Positions 36,925 to 47,658 are shown, counted from the stretch's first letter. The stretch is 64,000 nucleotides of DNA from Paenibacillus sp. D2_2 (GCF_031199965.1 NZ_CP133605.1:3752501-3816500), one strand, 5' to 3'. Translations and numbers: made by a program. Notes: generated by a model from the sequence alone, not told the origin.

Positions 36925-39584
36925 TTACTTTGCTTCATACCAATTCACGCCACTACTAACCTCAGCCTTAAGTGGTACAGACAATTCAAGCGCCCGTTCC
37001 ATTGTCTCAGGAACAAGCCTTGTCATTAACTCCATCTCCTCAGGCGGAACTTCAAATACTAATTCATCGTGTACCTGAAGCAACATGCGGCTCTTTAACT
37101 TGTGTTCCCGCAGCGCATCGTCCATCAAAATCATAGCTAATTTAATAATATCTGCAGCCGTTCCTTGGATTGGCGTATTCATTGCTGTACGCTCCGCGAA
37201 CGAACGTAGATTGAAATTGGAAGCATTGATCTCTGGCAAATAACGCCGACGCTCGAGCATGGTTTTGACGTAACCGTCGCGCTTCGCTTCCTTTACGATC
37301 TCGTCCATATAAGTACGAACTCCCTGGAAGGCATCAAAATACTGATCTATAAATCTTGCCGCTTCCTTACGAGTAATATTCAAGTTCTGGGACAAACCAT
37401 AATCGCTAATCCCATATACGATTCCGAAATTAACTGCTTTGGCTGAACGGCGCATATTGCTATCTACTTGATCGGCGGCAACACCAAATACATCCATCGC
37501 GGTCTTCGTGTGAATATCCATATCATGAAGGAATGCCTCCTGCAAGCCCTTATCTCCTGAAATATGTGCAAGGACGCGCAGCTCGATCTGCGAATAGTCG
37601 GCAGACAGCATGAACCAACCTTCTTCCGAAGGAACAAACGCTTTGCGAATCTTCCGTCCTTCCTCCAGACGAATCGGAATGTTCTGCAAATTCGGGAACT
37701 GACTGCTTAATCGACCAGTTGCAGCGATCGTCTGCCGATAATAGGTATGCACCTTACCCGTTCTCGGGTGAATTTCCTTAAGCAGTCCTTCAATATAAGT
37801 GGACTGAAGCTTGGCAAGCTGACGATATTCCAAAATATACTGCACGATATCGTGATAAGGGCCAGTTTCTCTAGCACCTCTGCATCCGTAGAATATCCGG
37901 TCTTCGTCTTCTTGATCACTGGAAGTTGAAGCTTATCGAACAGAACTTCTCCCAGTTGCTTAGGCGAGTTCAAATTGAACTCCAGTCCAGCTCTTTCATA
38001 GATTTTGGCGATAAGCGTGCTAATCTGCGCCTCGAACTCCGCTCCTAAATCGATAAGGGTATTGCGATTTACGGCTACGCCCTGCTTCTCCATATCTGCC
38101 AGGATCCGTGATAAAGGCATCTCCAGATCATAGAACAATCGGTTCATCTCAACTTGTTCAAGCTCCTGCTTCTGCAATGGCATAATTTGCAGCAAAGCTT
38201 CACTCTTACGGGCTAAATGCTGACTGAGCTGTGTCTGGTCAGGAACCTTAAATTTAGCTCCTTTACCATAGACCTCTTCGTCTGTAGCAACGGCTCCAAT
38301 TCCATATTTCGCAGCTAGGCCACTTACGGTCTGGTCATTATTCGTTGGGTCCAGCAAATAAGCGGCAAGTTGAATATCATACTCGGCCCCACCAAAGGCA
38401 ACACCCTGCCAATACAAGGTGAGATCAGCTTTATGCAAATCATAGCCCTGCTTAGGAATGCTCGTATCACCAAGCCATTTAATAACAGGCATCATATATT
38501 CATCTTGTAATGTTTCCGGATCTAGGTAAAAATGATGATCCTCAGTTGACAGGATAACTCCCATCAAAATCGCATGATGCGGGTTCTCTCCATAGGATTC
38601 CACTATCATATTCTGTACCTTCGGCAGTGCTTCAACAAGCTGAGGTATCGTCTCATCATTAATGATCGTAACCTGCACTTCCTTCAGATTCTGGCCTTCG
38701 CTTCCGGCATCTTCATCATTACCATGAGCGAAGGATAGTCGCTCTAGCAGCGATTTGAACTCCAGCTTGCGCAGCATTTGTGCCGCCGGTTCTTCCAACA
38801 CTCCGCTGAAGGCCATATCATCCCAGGAACGCTCGACAGGAACCTCGCGGAATATCGTCGCCAGTCGCTTACTCATCCGGGCATCTTCCGCATGGCTTAC
38901 CAGATTTTCTTTCATTTTACCCTTCAATTCATCCGTACGAGCCAATACTTCCTCGACGGATCCAAACTGATGGAGCAGCTTCAGTGCAGTCTTCTCACCA
39001 ATTCCCGGAACGCCTGGTATATTATCGGATGCGTCACCCATAAGGCCTTTCAAGTCGATAATCTGCTCCGGACGCAGTCCGTATTTCTCTTCTATTTCCT
39101 GAGTTCCATAAGGCTCTACTTCTGTGATTCCTTTGCGAGTGAGCGCTACCTTCACCCGATCCGAGACAAGCTGGAGCATGTCCTTATCTCCAGTGACGAC
39201 TAGTACATTATGCCCAGCTTCCTCGGCTTGCTTACTGATCGTGCCGATAATATCGTCGGCCTCATAACCAGACAACTCGAACCAACTAATGCCGAAGCTC
39301 TCCAAAAGCTCGCGCATAATCGGAAATTGCTCAGACAATTCTGGCGGAGTCTTCTCACGGCCACCTTTATATTCCTGATAGCCCTCATGGCGGAACGTCT
39401 CCTTGCCCGCATCAAAGGCCACCAGAATGTGACTAGGCTGCTCCTCCTGGAGCAGACGTACCAGCATATTCGTGAACCCGTAAACCGCATTCGTATGCAC
39501 ACCACTAGAGCTGGTCAGTGGCGGCATCGCAAAGAAAGCACGATATATAATACTATTCCCATCAATAAGAATCAACTTTTCCAT
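36925..39584 (-). CDS. polA: DNA polymerase I (one frameshift)
   Basis: About 886 aa when restored. 5'-nuclease domain (about 1-290, LILIDGNSIIYRAFFAMPPL). The 3'-5' exonuclease region has lost its acidic residues (IVESYGENPHHAILMG), as in Bacillus Pol I. The polymerase domain (SADYSQIELRVLAHISGD, RRSAKAVNFGIVYGIS, LLQVHDELVFEVP) is complete. The frame breaks at a run of three G (37859-37861, plus strand) where four are needed: EKLA should continue PYHDIVQYILEYRQL. An essential-type gene, so a sequence error is likely. Confidence 0.95.
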
Positions 39585-39603
39585 GTGACACCTCGTTCTT
39601 ATA

Positions 39604-39893
39604 ATGCGTGTTCAAAAAGTCCGGTTTTCAGCACCGAGAAGGTTGGATGAAGCTAGGGACTGAGGAGCGGAGCGTACGTAGTTGGTACGTGAGCACCGGA
39701 AGGCCCGGTTGAATTCAAGATTCGAAGCCGAATTACTTCTTGATTCACTTCGTGTTAGATATAGAATTTATTCGTTATCAGCGCAGCTGATGAAATTCTA
39801 TATCGCAAGAAAACCTACCTTTGGATCGCGGTCGCTCATCCTTGAATGACTTCGATCGGTTTTCTTATAAAAGCGGACTTTTTGAACAACCTC
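39604..39893 (+). mobile_element. Long-variant MITE-like element, 290 bp
   Basis: Left end ATGCGTGTTCAAAAAGTC, right end GCGGACTTTTTGAACAACCTC; TTATA (39599-39603 and 39894-39898) flanks it, identity extending to TCTTATA. Besides the standard core it carries an extra module of about 110 bp with its own inverted pair (GATATAGAATTT / AAATTCTATATC). The module is shared with the truncated copy at 14771. It lies just upstream of polA. Confidence 0.85.
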
Positions 39894-39992
39894 TTATAGA
39901 TACTACCTCCTTATATTCTAACACATGGCAACCTTATAATAAAAAAGAAACGCCGGGAATTATCCGACGCTTCAACATAAAACGGTATGCAG

Positions 39993-40652
39993 TTAATGGT
40001 TAAGATCAGGACGATGACCTGTTACTAAAAATACAGCACTCTCCCCGATATTCGTAGCATGATCGGCAATTCGCTCGATATAGCGGCCAACAAGGGTCAA
40101 GGACATAGCCTGATGCAGTGTTTCAGGATTATCGATAATAATTTTGTACAATTCAGTAATCGTCTGACTGTACAAATGATCGACCTCATCATCATCTTTA
40201 GCCATTTTATAAGCCAGGTCCGTATTCTCATCAAGATAGGATTTCAACGATTCTTGGATCATCACTACAACAAGCTCGGCAAGCCTAGGAATGTCCACAA
40301 GTGGCTTGATCAATGTCTGGCCCTCAAGACGCACCGTCACCTTGGCAATATCAATCGCCAAATCTCCCATCCGTTCCAGATCACTGGAGATTCGGAAGGC
40401 AACTAGAATTCTACGCAAATCTTTAGCTACAGGCTGCTGTGTAACGATAAGACGCGAGCCGATCTCCATTACCTGTTCCTCCATCTGGTTCAGCTCACGG
40501 TCGCGATCAATAATTTCCTTGGCCCGCTTAGAATCCAGATTCTTCAAGGCAGTAACGGCCTCGACCAATGCATGCTCCACATGTGCTCCCATTTTCTGCA
40601 GCAATTCACGGAGCTCATTCAAATTCTGATCAAACTCTCGTCTTTGTATCAT
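39993..40652 (-). CDS. phoU: Phosphate signalling/transport regulator PhoU
   Basis: 219 aa, two three-helix PhoU repeats. Metal-binding acidic motifs are visible (DLERMGDLAIDIAK in repeat 1; RYIERIADHATNIGE in repeat 2). It links Pst transport to PhoR activity. Immediately downstream of pstB2 (17-base gap) in the same transcription unit. Confidence 0.95.
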   Translation of the reverse strand: MIQRREFDQNLNELRELLQKMGAHVEHALVEAVTALKNLDSKRAKEIIDRDRELNQMEEQVMEIGSRLIVTQQPVAKDLRRILVAFRISSDLERMGDLAIDIAKVTVRLEGQTLIKPLVDIPRLAELVVVMIQESLKSYLDENTDLAYKMAKDDDEVDHLYSQTITELYKIIIDNPETLHQAMSLTLVGRYIERIADHATNIGESAVFLVTGHRPDLNH

Positions 40653-40669
40653 TCATAATCCTCCTAATG

Positions 40670-41449
40670 TTAACCGAAGCGGCCGGAAATATAATCCTCT
40701 GTACGGGAATCCTGCGGTGTCGAGAACAATTTGCTCGTCTCATCGGCTTCAATAATTTCTCCATTTAGAAAAAACACAGTCTTATCCGACACTCTGGCCG
40801 CTTGATGCATATTGTGTGTGACCATAACAATCGTGTATTTATCTTTCAGCTGTTGAACGAGCTCCTCAATCTTAAGTGTAGAGATTGGGTCCAGTGCTGC
40901 AGTAGCTTCATCCATTAACAGAATGTCAGGATGGACGGCAATCGCCCTAGCGATGCACAAACGCTGCTGCTGTCCACCGGACAGGCTCAAGGCCGATTTC
41001 TTCAGGAAGTCCTTCACCTCTTCCCACAGAACCGACTGGCGCAAGCTCTGCTCCACAATTTCATCAAGTTCGGCCTTATTCGTAATTCCGTGGAGACGGG
41101 GCCCATAGGCTACATTATCATAAATCGATTTAGGAAAAGGATTTGGCTGCTGAAATACCATACCTACCTGCTTCCTAAGTGTCTCGACTTCAACGTCCTC
41201 ACCGTAAATATCTTTGCCGCTGATGCGCACAGCTCCTTCAACACGGGTTCCGGGAATCATATCATTCATCCGGTTCAATGTCCGAAGCAACGTCGATTTT
41301 CCACAGCCAGATGGTCCAATGAAGGCAGTGATTGCCTTCTCCGGTATATCGAGTGACATATTCTTGAGAGCTTGAAATTGATTATAGAATAAATTTAATT
41401 GTTCGATTTGTATAGCCGTTGCCGTTGATATTGCTGTTGTCGTTGCCAT
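40670..41449 (-). CDS. pstB: Phosphate ABC transporter ATPase PstB (second copy)
   Basis: 259 aa from the ATG at 41449, behind AAGGTGGATG. Walker [10 protein letters not shown], signature [15 protein letters not shown]-terminal DYISGRFG. Walker B reads [12 protein letters not shown]: the Pro usual after DE is Ala. A short Ala/Thr-rich N-terminal extension precedes the domain. It is not with permease genes but with phoU, under its own PhoP box, so it probably supplies extra ATPase to the PstCA pair encoded at 30-32 kb. Confidence 0.92.
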   Translation of the reverse strand: MATTTAISTATAIQIEQLNLFYNQFQALKNMSLDIPEKAITAFIGPSGCGKSTLLRTLNRMNDMIPGTRVEGAVRISGKDIYGEDVEVETLRKQVGMVFQQPNPFPKSIYDNVAYGPRLHGITNKAELDEIVEQSLRQSVLWEEVKDFLKKSALSLSGGQQQRLCIARAIAVHPDILLMDEATAALDPISTLKIEELVQQLKDKYTIVMVTHNMHQAARVSDKTVFFLNGEIIEADETSKLFSTPQDSRTEDYISGRFG

Positions 41450-41466
41450 CTCATCCACCTTCTTTA

Positions 41467-41560
41467 AGAGGTTGTTCAAAAAGTCCGCTTGTTGATAAGA
41501 AAACCAATCAAGGTCAATTCATATATGAGCGAAAACCTTCACATTGCCTTTATTGTATCT
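41467..41560 (-). mobile_element. Partial long-variant MITE-like end before pstB2
   Basis: Minus-strand right end: GCGGACTTTTTGAACAACCTC with TTGGTTTTCTTATCAAC and a GCTCATATATGAATTGACC stretch related to the module at 39604. It lies between the pstB2 ribosome site and its PhoP box. Confidence 0.6.
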
Positions 41561-41588
41561 TACTTATGTAAAAGAGAATGGGCGGAAT

Positions 41589-41605
41589 TGTAAACGCAAT
41601 GTAAA
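41589..41605 (-). promoter_or_regulatory. PhoP box of pstB2-phoU
   Basis: Minus strand TTTACA-TTGCG-TTTACA, 140 bases before the pstB2 start. Nearly identical to the pstS and phoP boxes. Confidence 0.82.
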
Positions 41606-41683
41606 AACTGCAGCAAGACTTTTCATATGTGCAATCAGACGTGGAACTATAATCGACTAACCATATATTTATTAGACGTTCTC

Positions 41684-41866
41684 TAACGAAACGTGGTAAC
41701 GCTATTAGGACTAAAACCGGTTTCTGAAATTTTTAACGAAACTGGGCATCTCTATTTAAGTAATTTATGTACAAAAAGCCAAATTTACTCCGAAATAACG
41801 ATATGGTGTTTCGTTAGATTTCATTTACCGCTGCTTCCGAGGAAATAGCGATCTGTAGTTTCGTTA
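41684..41866. repeat. Four-unit palindromic repeat, locus 2 (TAACGAAAC word)
   Basis: Four 24-bp units: 41684-41707 and 41734-41757 direct, 41793-41816 and 41843-41866 inverted. Each has TAACGAAAC at one end and a C(G/T)nTATT(T/A) at the other around a variable 7-bp middle. Gaps are 26, 35 and 26 bases, matching locus 1 at 16203. Confidence 0.88.
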
Positions 41867-41892
41867 GAGCTTATGTCGAGTTCGCTCTCATT

Positions 41893-41932
41893 TTTACTTC
41901 GTGATCAAAAGTGGACTTTTAAATTTCCTCAC
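41893..41932 (+). mobile_element. Right-end fragment of the MITE-like family
   Basis: TTACTTCGTGATCAAAAG followed by TGGACTTTTAAATTTCCTC, the family's right end, running up to and just into the 3' end of the MCP gene. With the inverted end at 41467 it brackets the whole pstB2 upstream region. Confidence 0.6.
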
Positions 41933-43092
41933 ATAAGTGTGGTTAGATTGTGGAGCACATCACCTGTGATCCTAGTCGCCTCAGTCGAGGAATCCGACAT
42001 CTCTCTGCCTCGGTCCTTCGCGAGGTCGGCCGAATCCGCTAGATCACGGAAGGTCTCATCCGCCTTACCCACCCGATCATTACTTGCACTCATCTCATAG
42101 TTAGTTGATGTTACAGCCGATGCTGTCTCCTCAATCAATGAGTGGATGATATCCAGTCCATGCCCAATATCCTCGGAGAATTGCTTGGTCGATTGAGCCA
42201 GTTGACGCATCTCATTTGCAACCACAGAGAAGCCTTTACCATATTCACCAGCGCGTGCTGATTCAATTGAAGCATTAATGGCAAGTATTTTGCTGCGTTC
42301 CGCAAGCTCCCTGATCGAAGCTGTAAATGAGGAGATTTCATCCGTCTGTTCAAGCAACTGGCTTACTAGTCCTTGCTGCTGCTTCATCATCTCCAGTACA
42401 TGAGAGAAAGAAGACTTCAATTCTTCGAGCTCGGAACGGCCCGTCTTCGCAAGTTGGCTCATCTTCTGCGACTCGTTCAAGCTTAACTGAGAGATGGAGG
42501 ATACTTGTTGAACCGAGCTTGCAATTTCCAGTACATGACTCTGGCTTTCCCGGATTACACTGCTGCGAAGCTGATCGGTCATACGTTCTAATTCTCGTGA
42601 GATTAACATCAGATCCTGTGTCGTTAAGACCCCGTACAATTTACTCTGCTTCGTTACGATCAAGCAGTCATAGAATTCAGCATCCTGACGTTCAAGTGCA
42701 GCATCCAGAAGCGTGCGCGCAGGAGTGGATATCTCGCAAATCAATGGCTCCTTCTCCGCGAACATCATCGCAGGACGATCATAGAACAAATCTGCTGCAA
42801 ATCTGGTAGCTAGATGCTTATAAAATTTATCGCGCATAATCAATCCAGTGGGTACGTTACTATCATCACAAGGGACGACACACGGGACTCCCGGATTATT
42901 TTGAAATATATGCAGAACTTGTTGGCATGATGTACTTTCAGATATAGCTGGAATACTCCTTGTGTACGAAGCGATCTCGACCTGACTCTCTTCAACCGTC
43001 ACCATCTCAAGCTGGCCGTCTCTCGAATCCTGCGAATCAGCAGGCTTGATATCCAGTGTTTGCGGCTCCATCACCAACGTATAGCTACTCAT
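41929..43092 (-). CDS. Cytoplasmic methyl-accepting chemotaxis-type protein with CBS pair
   Basis: 387 aa from the ATG at 43092 (GGGGAG upstream). No membrane helix. The N-terminal half (about 40-170) looks like two CBS motifs (GVPCVVPCDDSNVPTGLIMR; FYDCLIVTKQSKLYGVLTTQDLM). The C-terminal half is an MCP signalling coiled coil with the hairpin tip ILAINASIESARAGEYGKGFSVVANEMRQLA. A soluble receptor perhaps sensing nucleotides or energy state. The end of a MITE-like fragment touches its 3' end. Confidence 0.88.
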   Translation of the reverse strand: MSSYTLVMEPQTLDIKPADSQDSRDGQLEMVTVEESQVEIASYTRSIPAISESTSCQQVLHIFQNNPGVPCVVPCDDSNVPTGLIMRDKFYKHLATRFAADLFYDRPAMMFAEKEPLICEISTPARTLLDAALERQDAEFYDCLIVTKQSKLYGVLTTQDLMLISRELERMTDQLRSSVIRESQSHVLEIASSVQQVSSISQLSLNESQKMSQLAKTGRSELEELKSSFSHVLEMMKQQQGLVSQLLEQTDEISSFTASIRELAERSKILAINASIESARAGEYGKGFSVVANEMRQLAQSTKQFSEDIGHGLDIIHSLIEETASAVTSTNYEMSASNDRVGKADETFRDLADSADLAKDRGREMSDSSTEATRITGDVLHNLTTLM

Positions 43093-43307
43093 GCTCAACC
43101 ACTCCCCAATGGTATGTATTTACATGTTTCTTTACATTTTAATACTCTTAAGTTCGCAGAATGTTAGTGATCCTTAAGAACTATGTAAAATCTAGAACTA
43201 GGTTGGAAGGCTCAAAAAAGAGCTTCATGGATACGATGGCCATGCGAGCCCCTCCCTCTGATTCTCCTCTGGATTATAACTCCCCTGCAAGTATAACGTT
43301 CGTAAAA

Positions 43308-43352
43308 TAAAGAGGTGCCCCATGGAATGATTACCCATGCAGAGCACCTTTC
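43308..43352 (-). terminator. phoP terminator overlapping the stop codon
   Basis: Minus strand GGTGCTCTGCATGGG pairs with CCATGGGGCACC, followed by TCTTTATTTT; the 5' arm lies inside the last phoP codons. Confidence 0.7.
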
Positions 43353-44059
43353 TTCTTATTTACAACCAGCTTATAACCAACACCCCGAATCGAGTCGATA
43401 TGCACAGATTCCGGATCAAGCTCTAGCTTCTTCCTTAGTGAGCTGACATGGACGTCCACCGTACGCTGTCCACCGATATAATCGAAGCCCCATACCGAGT
43501 TCATCAGATCATCCCTGGTAAGCACAACTCCTGGCTTACGAGCCAGATAGAGTAAAACCTCAAATTCCTTCGGCCTTAGCGTAATCGCTTCACCATTCAG
43601 TACAACTTCGTATTTGTCCGGGAAGATCGCCAGCGGACCGAGCGAGATCTTCGTTTCGTTCTGCTCCTGCTGTGGCTCTTTCTCTTCTATTCCCGTTACT
43701 CTTCTTAGTACCGCCGCTACCCTGGCAAGCAGTTCAGCCACGCCGAATGGCTTGGTAATGTAGTCATCGGCGCCAGACTTCAAGCCTTGTACTACCTCTT
43801 CTTCCGCATTTTTCGCGGTGAGGATAATAATCGGCGTCTTCACACCCATCTGCCTCAGATTGGCGAGTACCTCAAATCCATTCATCCCCGGCAACATCAG
43901 ATCGAGTAAGATCAGATCAAATTCACCCTGCGCTGCAGTATCAAAGCCAAGTTGTCCATTTTCCGCAACCGTAACCTGATAGCCCTCATTAGTCAGATTG
44001 TAGGAGAGCAGCCTCGATAGCGTCGGTTCATCTTCAATTACCAACAGTCTTTGAGTCAT
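43331..44059 (-). CDS. phoP: Phosphate response regulator PhoP (OmpR family)
   Basis: 242 aa from the ATG at 44059. Receiver domain LLVIEDEPTLSRLL with phospho-acceptor Asp in DLILLDLMLPGMNGFEVL, Lys in IIILTAKNAEEE. C-terminal winged helix ends YIGGQRTVDVHVSSLRKKLE and IRGVGYKLV. It lies downstream of phoR, separated by about 190 bases that hold a PhoP box, so it is probably auto-regulated. Confidence 0.92.
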   Translation of the reverse strand: MTQRLLVIEDEPTLSRLLSYNLTNEGYQVTVAENGQLGFDTAAQGEFDLILLDLMLPGMNGFEVLANLRQMGVKTPIIILTAKNAEEEVVQGLKSGADDYITKPFGVAELLARVAAVLRRVTGIEEKEPQQEQNETKISLGPLAIFPDKYEVVLNGEAITLRPKEFEVLLYLARKPGVVLTRDDLMNSVWGFDYIGGQRTVDVHVSSLRKKLELDPESVHIDSIRGVGYKLVVNKKKGALHG

Positions 44060-44211
44060 ATTAACCCCCATATTTCAAAAATTCCTGCCCAAGTCGAATC
44101 ATGAAATTACTATACAAACTTAACAACATGCGTCTGCATTTACTGAGCAAGCCAGGAGGACTGACTTCATACAATTCCATTCCTCCTGACAAGCTCAGCA
44201 TAGCACCACAA

Positions 44212-44228
44212 TGTTAACGCAGTGTAAA
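44212..44228 (-). promoter_or_regulatory. PhoP box of phoP
   Basis: Minus strand TTTACA-CTGCG-TTAACA, in the phoR-phoP gap, 153 bases before the phoP start. Same pattern as at pstS and pstB2. Confidence 0.8.
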
Positions 44229-44258
44229 ATAACGATAAAAATTAACGACAGACTCGAT

Positions 44259-46060
44259 TTATGCTAAATTTTGTGTAATCGGCAGTTCGATGATAAAGGA
44301 TGTTCCCTCGCCAACCCGGCTCTCCACCGTAATGGTTCCATGATGGAGATCGACCAGATGCTTGACAATCGATAGCCCAAGCCCCGTGCCACCTGAACTG
44401 CGTGACCTTGCCTTATCCACGCGATAGAATCGTTCGAAGATACGTGGTAAATCCTTCTTCGGAATTCCGATCCCCGTATCGCTCACGGATATCCTCACCC
44501 GCTCCTCTTCATGATCCTCGTCTGAGTCGGCAATCTCTGCCTCAACCTTAACTCTGCCACCTTCCAGTGTATAGCTGATCGCATTCGACAACAGATTCAT
44601 GAATATCTGCCGTAGCCGATCCTCATCTCCTTCAAGGAATAGATGCTCCGGAACATTGTTGCTCATCACAATCGATTTGCGTGCAGCTGTTGGAAGCAGT
44701 ACTTCGTAAATGCTGTTAATCAAATCCTTGAGCTGAATCGGTGAATAATCAAGCGGAATAAGCTTGGACTCAATCTTCGACAGCTCCAGAATATCCCCGA
44801 TCAGACGATTCAGTCGATCTCCTTCATCATAAATAATCTGCAGGAAGGATCGCTCTGTCTCCTTATCCTCCACTCCACCGCCCAGTAGTGTCTCGGCAAA
44901 ACCTTTTACCGCGGCGATAGGTGTCTTCAATTCGTGCGAGACGTTAGCGACAAATTGGCTCCGCATCATCTCCAGCCTCCGAATCTCCGTTACATCCTGT
45001 AGCAGGAAGAGCATCCCCGATAGTTGCCATCATCCTCGAACATCGGTACCCGCTCCAAAAGCAGCGTGCGGTGTTCAGGATCATATACATTCCGTTCTTC
45101 CTTAAGATACTCCTTCGTATCCATACCTTCGACCATAAACTGTTGGAAATCATGATTCCGTTTCAGCTCCAGATATGATTTGCCGAGGAATTTTTCTTGG
45201 TTCACATGCAGGAAGCGCTCTGCTTCCCTGTTCATAAGAGCGACCCGTCCATCCGCTTCGACCATTAGAATACCGCCGACCATATTCGTGAGAACGCTCT
45301 GCAGCAAATCTTCGTTATCACGGATCACTTTCATTTGCTCTTGCAGACTGCCAGCCATTCGATTAATCGCTAGCCCCAGCTGCCCAATCTCATCCCGCCG
45401 TGACAATTGGACACGAGCATCATAATCCAGTCGTGAGATTCGGTTAGCCACCTGAGTAATATGCTCTAATGGTTTGGTCAATCCTTTTGATATCCGATAG
45501 CTGACCAGAGCCGCGGCTAAGAATAACAACATCAGACCACCCACCATCATGAGCCAGCCTTTATTCAGATCCCTTTCCACCGTGCTCAGACTCATCGACA
45601 GTCGGATATAACCATCGAAGCTTCCATCTTCGGAGGTGACATGTTTGGCGATATACAACATATTCTCACCAATCGATGCGCTGTAGCGGATCGAACTGCC
45701 GATTTCTCCTTTGGCGGCCGAGACAATCTCCTTGCGACTCAGATGATTATCCATTTTGGAGGGGGACACTTCTGAATCTCCAATAACCGTCCCATCTAAA
45801 GAGATAAAGGTAACCCTGGAATCAATCAATTTCTCGAGCTTCTTAGACTGCTCCGAGTAAAATTTCTCCGACTGATCAGAGTTAATGGGCTTGAACTGGA
45901 ACGTGCTCTGAAGCAGGTCAATTTCCCGGGACATATTTTCTTCCAACGCCCGGATATGTGAGTTTTTAAATACCTGGGCCATCGTCAATCCTGCTGCCAG
46001 CATTGATATACCGATTAGGCCCATTAACATAATTGTTAATCGTGATCGAAATGTCTTCAT
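44259..46060 (-). CDS. phoR: Phosphate sensor histidine kinase PhoR (one frameshift)
   Basis: About 600 aa when restored. Helix 1 (about 8-28), extracytoplasmic sensor (30-165), helix 2 (about 168-188), HAMP, PAS (about 245-350), HisKA with FVANVSHELKTPIAAVKGF, and HATPase with NLLSNAISYT and GGTGLGLSIVKHL. The frame breaks at four C (45015-45018, plus strand) where five are needed; NYRG continues MLFLLQDVTEIRR. It starts directly behind the fumarase stop codon. Confidence 0.92.
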
Positions 46061-47658
46061 CTATTTAAATACGACTTCTTTAAAAGAAGCCAGCTTCTCC
46101 TTCGATGCTTGTTCTACGCCTGCATGCAGGCTATCACCATGCGAATCCATTGTCACGATCGCGGCAAATCCTTCAACTTCCAAATGCCACATGGCTTCTG
46201 GGATACCAAACTCAAGGAAGTCAACACCGTTTACCTTTTTGAAGCATTCTGCATAGTATTGTGCCGCTCCACCAATAGCATTCAAATATACGCTTCCATG
46301 CTCTTGTAGTGCCGCAAGCGTCCTTGGCCCCATTCCGCCTTTACCGATTACCGCACGAATCCCAAACTTCTTAATAATCTCCGCTTGGTAAGGCTCCTCC
46401 CGAATGCTCGTCGTCGGTCCGGCCGCTTTCACATGCCAGCCTTCTTCATCCTTTAGCATCACAGGACCGCAGTGATAGATAACTGATCCGTTAAGATCCA
46501 CCGGCGCATCATGATCGAGTAAATATTTGTGCAGAGCATCCCGACCAGTATGCATCTCACCCTGGATAATGACAACATCGCCAACACGTAAGCTACGGAT
46601 TTGCTCCTCGGTAATCGGAGTTTGTAGCACGATCTCACGAGCCTGAGAATCCGCGGTCTGGTCAGTTACATGAGCAATGGCTTGTTGTGCAGACTGATCT
46701 ACCGTTTGTTCTTCTGTTGCACCTTGCTGGTCCTGCTTCACATCGTCCTTCGCTTCCTCATTGCCCCGCTCATAGATCCATTTGGCGATTCCACCTGTAG
46801 CCGGATCAATCTCCACACCTTGACGGCGGAAGGCCCAACAATTATAGGCTACCGAGACAAAGAAGCTTGCCGGCAAGCGATTAGCCGCGCCGATCTTACA
46901 GCCCAGTAGTGTAACCTCCCCGCCGAATCCCATTGTGCCGATTCCCAGTTCATTTGATTTATCCAAAATGTAATCCTCCAACTGTTGTAGATCGGAATTT
47001 GGATTCACATCATCTACAACTCGGAACAATTGCTGCTTGGCCAGTTCGTAACCTGTCGTTCTGTCCCCACCGATGCCAACGCCAATGAAGCCGGCACTAC
47101 ATCCTTGTCCCTGTGCCTGATACACAGCGTGCAGAATGCATTTGCGAATTCCATCCAAATCCCTGCCAGCACGACCAAGTCCTTCTAGTTCTGTCGGCAA
47201 AGAGTATTGAATGTTCTTATTCTCACAGCCGCCACCTTTGAGAATCAACCTCATATCTATATAGTCATGCTCCCATTGTTCAAAATGAACGACTGGCGTT
47301 CCCGGACCGAGATTATCACCACTATTCTTCCCTGTTAGCGAATCAACGGAATTCGGACGCAGCTTGCCCTCCGCAGTTGCTCTTTGCAGCACAGCCTGGA
47401 TACTCTTCTTGATCTCAAGCTGGTTAACGCCAACCGGTGTATGAATAATGAAGGTAGGCATTCCTGTATCCTGACAGATCGGAGACACTTGTTCTTCGGC
47501 CATAGTTATGTTCTTCGAGATCGTCGACAGTGCCAAACCAGCCCGTGTCGCCTGATTTTCCCGCGCTTTCCCCAATTAATCGCCCGCCGTACATCACCAG
47601 GTAAGTTCGTCGAAGTTTCAACAATTAATTCATAAATACTCTCTTGAATTTGCTGCAT
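46061..47658 (-). CDS. Class I (Fe-S) fumarate hydratase (one frameshift)
   Basis: About 533 aa when restored from the ATG at 47658 (GAGAGGAGATC upstream). The frame slips at four C (47570-47573, plus strand): INWGK should continue ARENQATRAGLALSTI. Alpha part: QDTGMPTFI, GGGCENKN, GQGCSAGFIGVGIGGDR, GCKIGAANRLPASF supply cluster cysteines. A Gln/Asp/Glu-rich linker (about 45 residues) joins the beta part (VGDVVIIQGEMHTGRDALHKYL, VIGKGGMG). Converts fumarate to malate in the TCA cycle; directly upstream of phoR. Confidence 0.9.

Noticed and set aside
36925..39584. Real inactivation or programmed frameshifting of polA and other split genes
   Set aside because: Breaks fall in G/C runs in many unrelated essential-type genes, with conserved protein on both sides and no slippery-site/pseudoknot pattern. 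Sequence error is simpler.
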